A stretch of DNA of 42,796 nucleotides from Pirellulales bacterium. Lineage in GTDB: Bacteria > Planctomycetota > Planctomycetia > Pirellulales > JACPPG01. The position numbers and the translations under genes are program-made. How positions within the stretch are numbered: the first letter of the stretch is position 1; every line of letters starts with the position of its first letter. Under the pieces are notes generated by a model that worked only from the letters and a program-made list of their open reading frames with translations, did not search any database and had not been told where the DNA came from. Of the stretch, positions 23,332 to 32,461 are shown one piece after another. The stretch spans positions 1 through 42,796 of the forward strand of contig DASYDW010000086.1 in the NCBI GenBank assembly GCA_036499395.1, in the 5' to 3' direction.

Positions 23332-23432
23332 ATCCGCAGATTGCGCAGATGCATGCAGATTTAAAGAAGGCTGGCGTGAGAGCCACGCAGTTGGTTCTCA
23401 CGCCGTGCCGCTCATCTGTGTAATCTGCCGAT
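23332..23432 (+). repeat. Short palindromic dispersed-type repeat
   Basis: Imperfect terminal inverted repeats, 23332-23351 (ATCCGCAGATTGCGCAGATG) and 23413-23432 (CATCTGTGTAATCTGCCGAT), match at about 16 of 20 positions. Inside, GGCGTGAGA (23373-23381) pairs perfectly with TCTCACGCC (23396-23404). Read through, the left arm encodes VNPQIAQMHADLKK, a peptide I associate with a widespread noncoding repeat that often appears in false gene tails. It lies between two genes of the same direction and holds no gene. It is probably a small non-autonomous mobile or REP-like element. Confidence 0.6.
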
Positions 23433-23556
23433 ACTCTTTTCCCATGTCGCGATTTCCCGCACCCCCGCGTGCGACAAACGCTTGCTCAGGGCCAATTCAG
23501 CGCGCATGATCGGAGGCGATTGTCTTGCCTATCAATCGCCCTGACGGATTCTTCTC

Positions 23557-25869
23557 ATGCGCCAACTTCCTCCCGCCGCACTCTGCGGTCAGCGTTCCTC
23601 GTTGATCCTATTGTTTGCGTTCGCCATAGGCCCTGGCCTTATAGTGTCAGCCGGTGAGCCAATCGCGAATCCCGACACGGCCGGCTTGCCACCGCGATCG
23701 GTAGCCACGGCAAAACCTCTGCGGCCGATTCCCGAATGGGTCGAAACGCACAAGCGCGTCGGCCATTTGCCAGGCGATTTGCGAATGGCCGACGAGTTCG
23801 TAAAAGCCGGCTACAACGTCGTCACGCTAAACGTGCTAGGACGCTGGGACATCGTCGGCCCCACGGCCGATCTCTATCCGGCTGAACGGGTCAAAGAGGC
23901 CGAGCAATACATGCGCACGCACGTCGAGCGTTGTCACGCCGCCGGCGCGAAAGCGGTGTTCTACATGGGACCGGTGCAGGTTCCGTCAGGCAATGACATC
24001 TTCGCCAAGGCACATCCCGATTGGCTGCGCTTCAAAGCTGATGGACAGCCTGACGCAGTTCCGAACTTTGTCAATATTCGCAGCGGCTATGCCGACTGGC
24101 TGCTCAAGCAACTCGAATATGTCACGCGCGAGTTCCACGTCGATGGATATTGGTTCGACGGCTACGCCCCGGTTCACCTGCATACTTACGACGAGGCCAC
24201 GAAGAAAGCATTTCGCGATTTCTCGAGCGGAAAAGAGATTCCTACCCGTTTCGATCCGGTCCATGATCCGGTCGCCAAGCAGTATCTCGACTGGCACAAC
24301 GCCTACTTTGTTGATTTCGCCGACCGCATGCGCGAGGCGATTCGTGCAGCGAACCTCGACTCGATCATCTATGTGAACCATTCGGCGAATCGCACGTGGT
24401 ACTTTCCCGACATGTACATGGGAGAGTACCCGATCGATTACACAAGCGCCGTCGATATTTCCTCGGTCGAGTTGTACTGGGATGTGCCGGGCGATCCGCT
24501 GTATCAGCAATTCGTCTACGCGTTCATGCAAGGAATCACTCACGAGCGCGGCGCCGCATGCTGGATTCAACCCTCGGCCCATGGCATCTCGGGCATTTCC
24601 TCGCGCGTCGAGATTCAACTACGCGGCCTGGAAGGAACGCCCTGGGGCGTGTATCCCGAATTCGTCGAATCCACGGGGCGCGAAGAATACTACAAGCTGC
24701 ATCTGGAGAATATGAAAGCCCGCGACGAGTGGTTTACGCACTCGCGCGCAATACCGTGGCTGGGCATCGTCGCCTCGGAGCAAACGCGCACGCTGTACGC
24801 GCAAGGAGCACTGCCCGTTTACTTTTCACACACGTTGGGCGCGTTCCGCTCGTTCATGGAAAAGCACATTCCCACCCGCGTGCTGACCGAGCACGATCTG
24901 GAGGATGCGGACCTGCAGGGCATTCGCGTACTGGTGCTGCCGAACGTCGCCTGCATGTCGCCGCGTGCCGCCGAAGTCGTGCGCCGCTTCGTCGCCGCCG
25001 GCGGCGGATTGATCGCCACGTTCGAAACCTCGCTGTACGACGAGAACTATCAAAAGCGATCCGATTTCGCTCTGGCCGATCTATTTCGCGCGCAATATCA
25101 ATCGACAGATACCGTTAGCCAGCGGACCGAGAACTTGTATCTGTCGCTCGCAGCGGATCATCCGATCGTGAACGATCCGCTCATCAAATCGAAGCAGAAC
25201 ACAGCCTGGCTGAATCCCGGCCATCCGCCCGAGCAAGGGACGCTGGCCCTGATCGCGAGCGCCGCCGACGTGAAACCGACGGACGGCGGTCAGGTTCTGG
25301 CCACGTATCGCGTGAACCTTCCGGCGGAGCGTGCCAAGGAGCCTCATCCGGCGATCATCACCTCGGAGTTTGGCCGCGGCCGGGTCGTTTATTTCCCCGC
25401 CTCGATCGACAAGGGAATGTTCTTCTATCCGGACGCATACATGCGGCAAATGCTGGCCGCGGCGGCACGCTGGGTGGCACGCGATGACCGCCCGCCAATC
25501 GAGGTCGATGGTCCGCTGATCCTCACTGCGACCTATCGTCAGCAGGCGGACAAGAAACGCACAATCGTCCATCTGCTCAACCAGGGAAGTAGTTGGGGCA
25601 TGCACTCGATCTATCAAAAGCTCGCGCCGCTCCCCGAAGAACTGAACAAGCAATGGGGCTTTCCGAATCAGTCCGAACTGCGCGGTACCTGGCCGGTGCG
25701 CGAGGAGGTGATTCCACTCTCAGGCATCCGCGTCCGCTGCCGCCAGCCCGGTATGACGCGGGCCACGCTCGAGCCGGGTTCGATCGATTTACCAATCGCC
25801 AAGACCGACGACGGTCTGGAAGTGATTGTCAACGACCTCGGCATGCACGCCATGGTGGTGTTCGAATGA
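23557..25869 (+). CDS. Secreted GHL6-type glycoside hydrolase
   Basis: A 770-residue exported protein with an N-terminal hydrophobic signal (SLILLFAFAIGPGLIVSA, about 15-32). A TIM-barrel catalytic domain (about 60-410) resembles hypothetical glycoside hydrolase family GHL6, with VTREFHVDGYWFDGYAP (189-205; D201 is a candidate catalytic or substrate-binding residue) and YVNHSANRTWYFPDMYMGEYP. It is followed by a beta-galactosidase-trimerisation / glutamine-amidotransferase-like domain (about 430-650: GIRVLVLPNVACMSPRAAEV, VRRFVAAGGGLIATFETSLY, SEFGRGRVVYFPASIDKGMF) and a beta-sandwich C-terminus. The stop overlaps the start of the next gene (ATGA). It probably acts on a plant or algal polysaccharide outside the cytoplasm; the substrate cannot be read from the sequence. 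Confidence 0.85.
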   Translation: MRQLPPAALCGQRSSLILLFAFAIGPGLIVSAGEPIANPDTAGLPPRSVATAKPLRPIPEWVETHKRVGHLPGDLRMADEFVKAGYNVVTLNVLGRWDIVGPTADLYPAERVKEAEQYMRTHVERCHAAGAKAVFYMGPVQVPSGNDIFAKAHPDWLRFKADGQPDAVPNFVNIRSGYADWLLKQLEYVTREFHVDGYWFDGYAPVHLHTYDEATKKAFRDFSSGKEIPTRFDPVHDPVAKQYLDWHNAYFVDFADRMREAIRAANLDSIIYVNHSANRTWYFPDMYMGEYPIDYTSAVDISSVELYWDVPGDPLYQQFVYAFMQGITHERGAACWIQPSAHGISGISSRVEIQLRGLEGTPWGVYPEFVESTGREEYYKLHLENMKARDEWFTHSRAIPWLGIVASEQTRTLYAQGALPVYFSHTLGAFRSFMEKHIPTRVLTEHDLEDADLQGIRVLVLPNVACMSPRAAEVVRRFVAAGGGLIATFETSLYDENYQKRSDFALADLFRAQYQSTDTVSQRTENLYLSLAADHPIVNDPLIKSKQNTAWLNPGHPPEQGTLALIASAADVKPTDGGQVLATYRVNLPAERAKEPHPAIITSEFGRGRVVYFPASIDKGMFFYPDAYMRQMLAAAARWVARDDRPPIEVDGPLILTATYRQQADKKRTIVHLLNQGSSWGMHSIYQKLAPLPEELNKQWGFPNQSELRGTWPVREEVIPLSGIRVRCRQPGMTRATLEPGSIDLPIAKTDDGLEVIVNDLGMHAMVVFE

Positions 25870-27707
25870 TTCGCCACGCGCTCTTGGTCGCGGTCATTGC
25901 GGTCGGATCGACGTGCGGTGCTGACGATTCGGCGACGACCAAATTCAACTCGATCGACGAACTGTGGGCCGGCTTCGACCCGGGCGAGTTGCCCTTTGAA
26001 GTCGAAACGATCAAGTCCTGGGACGAAGAGGGCATTCGCCTCGAGACCATCTATTTCACGGGCGAAGTATTCGACGGCGAAAAAGTGCGAGTCTTCGGCT
26101 ATCTCGGCCATCCGCAAAAGGTCGATGGTCAAGTGCCGGGCATCTTGCATATTCACGGCGGTGGTCAGACGGCGAATCTCGATTGGGCCCGGTTCTGGGC
26201 TCGCCGCGGCTACACCTGCCTAAGCTTCGACTTTTGCGGTGACACGAACCTGCCCAACCTTGGTCCGCAGTACCGCCGCGAGCATTTCACGCGCTGGGGC
26301 AAGGTGCAGGCCAACATGATGCAGGTCTCGGGCGGACGATCGATGTCGCCGACGCCCCGACACAATCCCTGGTATCACTGGGCACTCGTCGCGCGGCGTG
26401 GGTTGTCGCTGCTCGAAGCACAGCCAGAAGTTGATCGCGAGCGGCTCGGCATCTTCGGCATTTCCATGGGGGGCACGCTGACCTGGATCGTGGCCGGCGT
26501 CGACTCGCGGGTAAAGGTCGCGGTACCGATCTATGGCAATGGCTGGGAATCGTACACGAATTACCCGCCCGAGCCCGAGCCGCAGGTCACGGAAGATAAC
26601 CGCCTGTGGCGACTGCTGATCGCGCCCGAAACACACGCGCCGCGCATCAAATGTCCGCTACTGTTCATGAGCGCGACGGATGATTTTCATGGCAAGATGG
26701 ACCTGGGCTATCGCTCGCTCGATCTGCTGGCCTCGCCCATCCGCCGACAGGTTTTCACGCCGAACTACGATCACCACATCGAGCCGGCCGAAGCGCGCTC
26801 GCTGCCATTGTGGATGGACGTTCATTTGCGTGGCAAACTGCCCGTTTGGCCCAGTTCACCGGCGATTGAATTCGCCGACGCCGTCGACGGAGTTCCACAA
26901 CTTCGCGTCACACAGCCAGGCACAGCGCGAATCGTTCAAGCCGACATCTTTTACTCGTTGTCGAACAACTGGCCCATGTCGCGGTTCTGGCGAACGGCCG
27001 CGCCGGTGCGTCGCGACGGCGAGGCCTTTGTTGCGGCCGCCCCTTTTGTCGCGGCGGATGATGTCCTGTACGCGTTTGCCAACGTCACGTACGAATCAGG
27101 CATCCGGCAAAGCGCGCGATCGATCGCGCGTCCGGTCGCCGATCTTGTCGGCATGCGACCGACGCTGACGCGATCAACGATGATCGACGATATGGAAACG
27201 TCGACCGATTGGAATTGGGTGCCGGCTTACACCGATCCCAACCAAGGGGATACGGCGTTCTTCGAGCCGTGGCGCGGCACGGGCGACGAACGCGGCTTCA
27301 CACTCGACCGCACAATGTTTCCGCACAACCGGCCGATGTCGTTCTACTTCGGCACGCGTAAAATCGGCGACCCGCAGTTTCGCGTTCAGCGAGTGACGGC
27401 GATCTCGATCGATTGCCTGACCGAGGCGCTGCCCGAAAAGCTGACCGTCCGGTTAAAGCATCGGTTGCCCGGCGAATATTCACAGGAATATAGCGCCGAG
27501 ATTTTGCCCGGCCTCGCTGACGAAGCCAAAGGCCCGGAACCTCAGCCGGCCGATTCACGCTGGCGCACAATTCGCATGACGCGCGAGCAATTCAAAAACC
27601 CGCAAGAAATCGCGCTGCCGGATTGGGAGCATGTCGAGTACTTCATCCTACAAGGCCAGAATCCGGCCAACCACCCGCCAGTCTTCAAGCGGCTGCGTTG
27701 GGAATAG
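25866..27707 (+). CDS. Exported alpha/beta-hydrolase (acetyl-xylan-esterase-like) with C-terminal beta domain
   Basis: ATG 25866 overlaps the GHL6 gene's stop (ATGA), giving 613 residues. The longer frame from 25593 is spurious overlap. A signal peptide (MIRHALLVAVIAVGSTCGAD) precedes an alpha/beta-hydrolase domain (about 50-325) with oxyanion loop HIHGGGQ (95-101), nucleophile S200 in FGISMGGTLTW, acid D272 or D273 in MSATDDFHG and histidine H303 or H304 in NYDHHIEP. The domain resembles the acetyl xylan esterase / prolyl oligopeptidase group. A second beta-rich region (about 400-613) with WNWVPAYTDPNQGDTAFFEP may bind carbohydrate; I could not assign its family. Coupling to the glycoside hydrolase suggests the pair deacylates and cleaves the same polysaccharide. 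Confidence 0.85.
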   Translation: MIRHALLVAVIAVGSTCGADDSATTKFNSIDELWAGFDPGELPFEVETIKSWDEEGIRLETIYFTGEVFDGEKVRVFGYLGHPQKVDGQVPGILHIHGGGQTANLDWARFWARRGYTCLSFDFCGDTNLPNLGPQYRREHFTRWGKVQANMMQVSGGRSMSPTPRHNPWYHWALVARRGLSLLEAQPEVDRERLGIFGISMGGTLTWIVAGVDSRVKVAVPIYGNGWESYTNYPPEPEPQVTEDNRLWRLLIAPETHAPRIKCPLLFMSATDDFHGKMDLGYRSLDLLASPIRRQVFTPNYDHHIEPAEARSLPLWMDVHLRGKLPVWPSSPAIEFADAVDGVPQLRVTQPGTARIVQADIFYSLSNNWPMSRFWRTAAPVRRDGEAFVAAAPFVAADDVLYAFANVTYESGIRQSARSIARPVADLVGMRPTLTRSTMIDDMETSTDWNWVPAYTDPNQGDTAFFEPWRGTGDERGFTLDRTMFPHNRPMSFYFGTRKIGDPQFRVQRVTAISIDCLTEALPEKLTVRLKHRLPGEYSQEYSAEILPGLADEAKGPEPQPADSRWRTIRMTREQFKNPQEIALPDWEHVEYFILQGQNPANHPPVFKRLRWE

Positions 27708-27743
27708 TTTACGTCGGACCAGCACCTCAGCACGCAATAAGGA

Positions 27744-30182
27744 CTACGCCCACCGCCAGTTGCGGATTTCTGGCATGTCTTCGCCGTACGTGCGGATGTA
27801 GTGCTTGTGGTCGATCAGTTTGTCGCGGCAGAATTGCTTGACGTAGGCGCCCTTGTCGCCCAGTCGCGGCAGGCGATCGATCGCATCCATCACCAGGTGA
27901 AAGCGGTCCAGCTCATTCAGCACCGTCATGTCAAATGGCGTGGTAATGGTGCCTTCTTCCTTGTAGCCACGAACGTGCATGTTGTCGTGGTTCGTGCGGC
28001 GGTATGTTAGCCGGTGAATCAACCACGGATAACCGTGATAGGCAAAGATCACCGGCTTGTCGCGCGTGAAAAAGGAATCGAAGTCCTTGTCGCACAGCCC
28101 ATGCGGATGCTCGCTCGACGGTTGCAGCTTCATCAGGTCGACGACGTTGACCATGCGAATCTTCAATTCCGGCACGTGCTCGCGCAGCAGCTTGATTGCC
28201 GCGAGAGTCTCCAAGGTCGGCACGTCGCCGGCCGCGGCCATGACCAGGTCCGGATCGCCGCCAGCGTCGTTACTGGCAAAATCCCAGATGCTGACGCCGC
28301 CCGTACAATGCTTCACCGCCTGATCCATCGTCAGCCATTGCGGCGCGGGATGCTTGCCGGCCACGACGATGTTCACGTATTGCCGGCTTTTCAAGCAGTG
28401 ATCCGCCACCGAGAGCAGGCAATTCGCGTCCGGCGGCAAATAGACGCGCACCACTTCGGCCTTCTTGTTCATCGCCACGTCGATGAAGCCGGGATCCTGG
28501 TGCGTGAAGCCGTTATGGTCTTGCCGCCAGACGTGCGAGGCCAGCAGGATATTCAGCGACGCGATCGGCCGCCGCCAGGGAATGTGATTTGTGACGTTCA
28601 GCCACTTCGCGTGTTGGTTGAACATCGAGTCGATGATGTGGATGAACGCCTCGTACGAGTTGAAGATGCCGTGCCGGCCCGTAAGTAGATAACCTTCGAG
28701 CCATCCTTCGCATTGATGCTCGCTGAGGATTTCCACCACGCGGCCATCGCGGGCCAAATGGTCGTCACCGGGGATCGTCTCGGCGTCCCATTGCCGCTGG
28801 GTGACTTGAAACACGTCCCCCAGCCGGTTCGACATCGTTTCGTCGGGCCCGAAAATGCGGAAGTTCCGCATGCTGGCATTCTGTTTGATTACATCACGCA
28901 GAAAACCGCCCAGCACGTGCGTATCTTCGGCGTCAACGGCGCCGGGCGCCGTTACCTTGACGCCGTAGGTTTCGAAGTCAGGGAGGGTCAGATCTTTCAA
29001 CAGCAGTCCGCCGTTGGCGTGCGGATTGGAACCCATGCGGCGCTCGCCCTGCGGCGCAAGGTCCGCCGCTTCGGCGACCAACCGCCCCGCGTCATCGAAC
29101 AATTCCTTGGGCCGATAGCTGCGCATCCACTCTTCGAGTTGTCGCAGGTGCTGTGGGTTGTTCCGCGGATTGGAAAGCGGGACCTGGTGCGCGCGGAAGG
29201 TTCCCTCGACAGGCAGACCGTCAACCACTTTCGGCCCAGTCCATCCCTTGGGCGTTTCGAGCACTATCATCGGCCAGCGGGGGCGCGTCGCATCTGAGTT
29301 GGTTCGCGCCGCATGCTGAATCGCGGCGATGTCATCGAAGATCTTGTCGAGCGTCACGGCCATTAGCTCGTGCATCTTGGTCGGGTCGGCGCCGGCCACG
29401 AAGTAAGGCTCGTAACCGTAGCCCCGCATGAGCTGTTCGAGCTCTTCGCGGCCGATGCGCGCGAGCACGGTCGGATTCGAAATCTTGTAGCCGTTCAGGT
29501 GCAGAATCGGCAGCACAACGCCGTCGCTGATTGGGTTCAAGAATTTGTTGCCGTGCCAGCCCGTGGCCAGCGGGCCGGTTTCGGCCTCGCCGTCGCCGAT
29601 GACGCAGGCCACGACCAGGTTCGGATTATCGAACACCGCTCCAAAGGCATGGCTCAGGCTGTAGCCCAACTCGCCCCCTTCGTGGATCGACCCCGGTGTC
29701 TCGGGCGCAACGTGGCTGGGAATTCCGCCGGGGAAGGAGAACTGCTTGAATAACTTTTGCATTCCCTCTTCGTCACGGGTGATGTGTGAATACAGCTCGC
29801 TATAGGTCCCTTCGAGATAGGTATTGGCCACCAGCGCCGGCCCACCATGCCCAGGGCCGGAAATGTAAAGCATGTCCAGATCGCGATCCTTGATAATCCG
29901 GTTCAGATGGACGTAGACAAAGTTCTGTCCCGGCGTCGTTCCCCAGTGCCCGAGCAATCGCGGCTTCACGTGCTCGGGCTTGAGCGGCTCTTTGAGCAGC
30001 GGATTCTGATAGAGATAAATCTGCCCGACCGACAGATAATTCGCCGCCCGCCAATACATGTCGATGCGCCGCAGCAAATCGGGCGTCAGCGAACGAGCGG
30101 CGGAAGTGCCGCTCGCAGGTGCGACGGGCTTCTTCGCGCTAGCAAGGCTCGGCGGTGTCTGTTCGATCGAGGGGGAGGACAT
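27744..30182 (-). CDS. xfp: Xylulose-5-phosphate/fructose-6-phosphate phosphoketolase
   Basis: A thiamine-diphosphate enzyme that splits xylulose 5-phosphate (or fructose 6-phosphate) with phosphate into acetyl phosphate and glyceraldehyde 3-phosphate (or erythrose 4-phosphate). ATG 30182, with AAGGA ten bases upstream, gives 812 residues, close to the family's usual length of about 790-800. An open frame from 30242 overlaps the acetate kinase gene. Family landmarks are [13 protein letters not shown] (77-89), the glycine/histidine loop [16 protein letters not shown] (107-122), the thiamine-diphosphate GDGEAETGP motif (196-204) and the C-terminal domain ending RNWRWA. The N-terminal 30 residues are Ser/Pro/Ala-rich and extra. 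It lies 46 bases downstream of acetate kinase, which uses its product. Confidence 0.97.
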   Translation of the reverse strand: MSSPSIEQTPPSLASAKKPVAPASGTSAARSLTPDLLRRIDMYWRAANYLSVGQIYLYQNPLLKEPLKPEHVKPRLLGHWGTTPGQNFVYVHLNRIIKDRDLDMLYISGPGHGGPALVANTYLEGTYSELYSHITRDEEGMQKLFKQFSFPGGIPSHVAPETPGSIHEGGELGYSLSHAFGAVFDNPNLVVACVIGDGEAETGPLATGWHGNKFLNPISDGVVLPILHLNGYKISNPTVLARIGREELEQLMRGYGYEPYFVAGADPTKMHELMAVTLDKIFDDIAAIQHAARTNSDATRPRWPMIVLETPKGWTGPKVVDGLPVEGTFRAHQVPLSNPRNNPQHLRQLEEWMRSYRPKELFDDAGRLVAEAADLAPQGERRMGSNPHANGGLLLKDLTLPDFETYGVKVTAPGAVDAEDTHVLGGFLRDVIKQNASMRNFRIFGPDETMSNRLGDVFQVTQRQWDAETIPGDDHLARDGRVVEILSEHQCEGWLEGYLLTGRHGIFNSYEAFIHIIDSMFNQHAKWLNVTNHIPWRRPIASLNILLASHVWRQDHNGFTHQDPGFIDVAMNKKAEVVRVYLPPDANCLLSVADHCLKSRQYVNIVVAGKHPAPQWLTMDQAVKHCTGGVSIWDFASNDAGGDPDLVMAAAGDVPTLETLAAIKLLREHVPELKIRMVNVVDLMKLQPSSEHPHGLCDKDFDSFFTRDKPVIFAYHGYPWLIHRLTYRRTNHDNMHVRGYKEEGTITTPFDMTVLNELDRFHLVMDAIDRLPRLGDKGAYVKQFCRDKLIDHKHYIRTYGEDMPEIRNWRWA

Positions 30183-30228
30183 AGTTGGTAGTTCCTTTAC
30201 CGAAAAGTGATGCGAGATCCGCCGCATT

Positions 30229-31419
30229 TCAGCCGCCGTCATCTGCGGCGACCAGCCGCTGTACCTCTCGCGAGATCATCGATTCTTCGTCCGTGTGGAT
30301 CACCCACACCTGGCACGATGCGTTCTGTGCAGAAATCATTCCCAGGGCGTGGGCATTGCGCTGCGCATCGAGTCGAATGCCAAGATGGTCGAGCGATTGG
30401 CAAATCTCGGCACGCACCTCGACCGAATTTTCGCCGATCCCGCCCGCAAATACCAGCACGTCGATACCGCCGAGGGCGGCCGTGAGCGCGCCAATCCATT
30501 TTCGCGCTTGATAGCAAAAAATTGTTAGGGCATCGCGAGCGCGCGGATCTGACACACGTTTTGCGACCAGATCGCGCACATCGGCGCTCGTCTCGGACAG
30601 GCCTAACAGGCCCGAACGCCGATTTACAAGTTCGTCCAGCGCGTCAGCTTTCATTCCTTGCCGCATCAAGTGGACCATTACACCCGGGTCCAGATCGCCA
30701 GTGCGCGTTCCCATCACCAGGCCCGCCGTGGGCGTAAAGGCCATCGTCGTATCGATGCAGCGGCCGTTTTGCACGGCGGCCATGCTCGCGCCGCTCCCCA
30801 AGTGCGCTAGTACAATTCGCCCTGCAGCGACCTTTGGCCCGGCCAGGCGTGCCAATTCCTGCATCAGGTAGGTGTACGACAGGCCGTGGAAACCGAAACG
30901 GCGGATTCCCTCTTGTTCGTAGTGGAGCGGTATCGGCAGTAGCCGCGCCTGGCGCGGCAGATCACGGTGAAAGGCCGTATCGAAGCAGGCGATTTGCGGG
31001 ACCTTCGGCAATCGTCGCTGGCAGGCCTCGACCAGTGCAATCTCGCCCGGCAAGTGCTCGGGATCCAGCGGAGCCAGGCGGCGCAGTTCGTCGAGCATTG
31101 TCGCGGTGATCGGCTGCGATTCGGTGAAGTTCGCCCCGCCGTGAACGATGCGATGCCCGACACCACGCACATTTGCCAGCCCGCTTCGCTTGTCGAGAAG
31201 GTCAAACAGCGAGTTTGCGGCCGCGGCTAGGCCGCCGGCCTGAACCGGTTGTGGATCGGCAGCCGTCCCATCCGCCTCGCGCGTGACGAGCGTGCTGCCA
31301 GCTTGTCCGATGCGCTCGATGCGTCCTGAAAATATTCGCGTGGGCGGAACGCCTGGTGCGAACACGGCAAACTTCAAACTCGACGAACCGCCGTTAAGCG
31401 TCAGGATCGAATCGTGCAT
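30229..31419 (-). CDS. ackA: Acetate kinase
   Basis: Catalyses acetyl phosphate + ADP = acetate + ATP in the cytoplasm. ATG 31419 gives 396 residues, as expected for the family (about 400). The frame extends to a TTG at 31446, but family members start just before [13 protein letters not shown]. Motifs are [15 protein letters not shown] (6-20), [50 protein letters not shown] and [14 protein letters not shown]. The phosphoketolase gene follows 46 bases on, so the two form a phosphoketolase-acetate kinase bypass giving ATP from sugar phosphates. A -10-like TATACT lies upstream, suggesting its own promoter apart from the glycan cluster. Confidence 0.97.
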   Translation of the reverse strand: MHDSILTLNGGSSSLKFAVFAPGVPPTRIFSGRIERIGQAGSTLVTREADGTAADPQPVQAGGLAAAANSLFDLLDKRSGLANVRGVGHRIVHGGANFTESQPITATMLDELRRLAPLDPEHLPGEIALVEACQRRLPKVPQIACFDTAFHRDLPRQARLLPIPLHYEQEGIRRFGFHGLSYTYLMQELARLAGPKVAAGRIVLAHLGSGASMAAVQNGRCIDTTMAFTPTAGLVMGTRTGDLDPGVMVHLMRQGMKADALDELVNRRSGLLGLSETSADVRDLVAKRVSDPRARDALTIFCYQARKWIGALTAALGGIDVLVFAGGIGENSVEVRAEICQSLDHLGIRLDAQRNAHALGMISAQNASCQVWVIHTDEESMISREVQRLVAADDGG

Positions 31420-31463
31420 CGAAAAAAGGCACCTGGCTAGCGGCAATCAAAGAAACCGCCGTC

Positions 31464-31469
31464 AGTATA
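31464..31469 (-). promoter_or_regulatory. Candidate -10 box for ackA-xfp
   Basis: On the minus strand TTTTGTATACT contains TATACT at 31469-31464, five of six matches to the -10 consensus. It lies about 45 bases before the ackA start, which would leave a leader of about 38 bases. No good -35 box is seen 17 bases upstream. Two small inverted repeats lie further upstream, 31521-31540 (GCCTC/GAGGC) and 31544-31559 (ATCCG/CGGAT), and might mark the end of the glycan transcript. Confidence 0.35.
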
Positions 31470-31591
31470 CAAAAGTGCGGCCGCGCCGCCGACTTCCGAA
31501 AGGCGTTCTCATGCAGATGCGCCTCGGTATGCACTGAGGCTAAATCCGCATAAACGGATCGAAGATAGCGATGTTAGTCGTGACAATGCGA

Positions 31592-32371
31592 TCACGCAGC
31601 GTCTGGCGTAGCTACCGTGGGCGCGAAAAGCTCGCGTGATTCGAGTTCGGTGACCTTGTGCTTTAGGCAAAGGTTTTCCAGGCGGCTGGTTAGTCGCTCG
31701 CCCACCTGCGAGAAGTAGCGGCGGATTCGGCCGCGCTCGATCGCTGAAGCATTCACAAATGCTGCCAGCTCATCGGGAATCTCGTTCCCTACGGCCACGA
31801 CCCCCAGCCCGTATTGATGATCGAAAGCGAACGTTGGATAGCTGGCCTCGATCTCGTCCCACAGTTGCCAGACGCCAAAGCCCGGCAGTCGGGCGCGAAT
31901 GTCATGCATCAGCACGACGCCCCGGTTGCTCATCTTGGGTCGCCAGGTGTCGAAATCTTCCTTAACAGCCTCGTACGAATGAAAGCCGTCGATGTGCAAC
32001 AAATCAATCGTGCCGTCACCGAAACGATTCACGGCGTCGCGGAATTTGCTTTGCACCAGGTAAGAAAAGTGGGCGTAAAGCGGATCGTGATGCTGCTTCA
32101 AATCGTTCAGCACGGCGAGGTCCATGAAGCCGGCATGCTCGTCCCCCTCCCACGTATCAACACCGTAGACGCGCGTGTCGAGCCCTAATTGATCGACGGC
32201 TTGGCAGAATGAACAGTACGAAACGCCCAAATGCACGCCCAGCTCGACGAGCAGCTTCGGCTTCGTCATCTCGACAACGGCCAAACCGAAGGGCACATGC
32301 TCGATCCAGGCCGAGTGAACCAGCCGATGCGGAGAAGCGAGCGATACAGGATAGTCGAGCGGGTTAAACAT
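31592..32371 (-). CDS. Class I SAM-dependent methyltransferase of the glycan cluster
   Basis: A 259-residue Methyltransf_24-type protein. SAM-binding motif I is LLVELGVHLGVSYCSF (40-55), the acidic loop of motif II is VYGVDTWEGDE (68-78), then TIDLLHIDGFHSYEAVKEDF (121-140) and GVVLMHDIRA (151-160). This family includes sugar O-methyltransferases and cephalosporin-hydroxylase-like proteins in glycan and antibiotic clusters. It is the last gene of the minus-strand cluster, 90 bases after a two-domain glycosyltransferase, so O-methylation of a surface sugar is the likely role. It is distinct in sequence from the methyltransferase at 36643. Confidence 0.85.
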   Translation of the reverse strand: MFNPLDYPVSLASPHRLVHSAWIEHVPFGLAVVEMTKPKLLVELGVHLGVSYCSFCQAVDQLGLDTRVYGVDTWEGDEHAGFMDLAVLNDLKQHHDPLYAHFSYLVQSKFRDAVNRFGDGTIDLLHIDGFHSYEAVKEDFDTWRPKMSNRGVVLMHDIRARLPGFGVWQLWDEIEASYPTFAFDHQYGLGVVAVGNEIPDELAAFVNASAIERGRIRRYFSQVGERLTSRLENLCLKHKVTELESRELFAPTVATPDAA

Positions 32372-32461
32372 GGTCGCGATTCCCTAACGGTGTGACACAC
32401 TTACTCGCGGGTAGAATTCAGAACACGTTTTTCGATGTCGTTCGCTTTGGCAGATGTACCT

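Noticed and set aside
22941..23423. Open frame ending in the NPQIAQMHAD-like peptide
   Set aside because: It is a shadow of the dienelactone hydrolase that runs into the palindromic repeat.
25593..25865. Upstream extension of the esterase into the GHL6 gene
   Set aside because: It is a shadow frame; the signal peptide begins at ATG 25866, overlapping the GHL6 stop.
28014..28688. 224-residue open frame antisense to phosphoketolase
   Set aside because: It is a shadow of a strongly conserved gene, with no ribosome binding site or recognisable domain.
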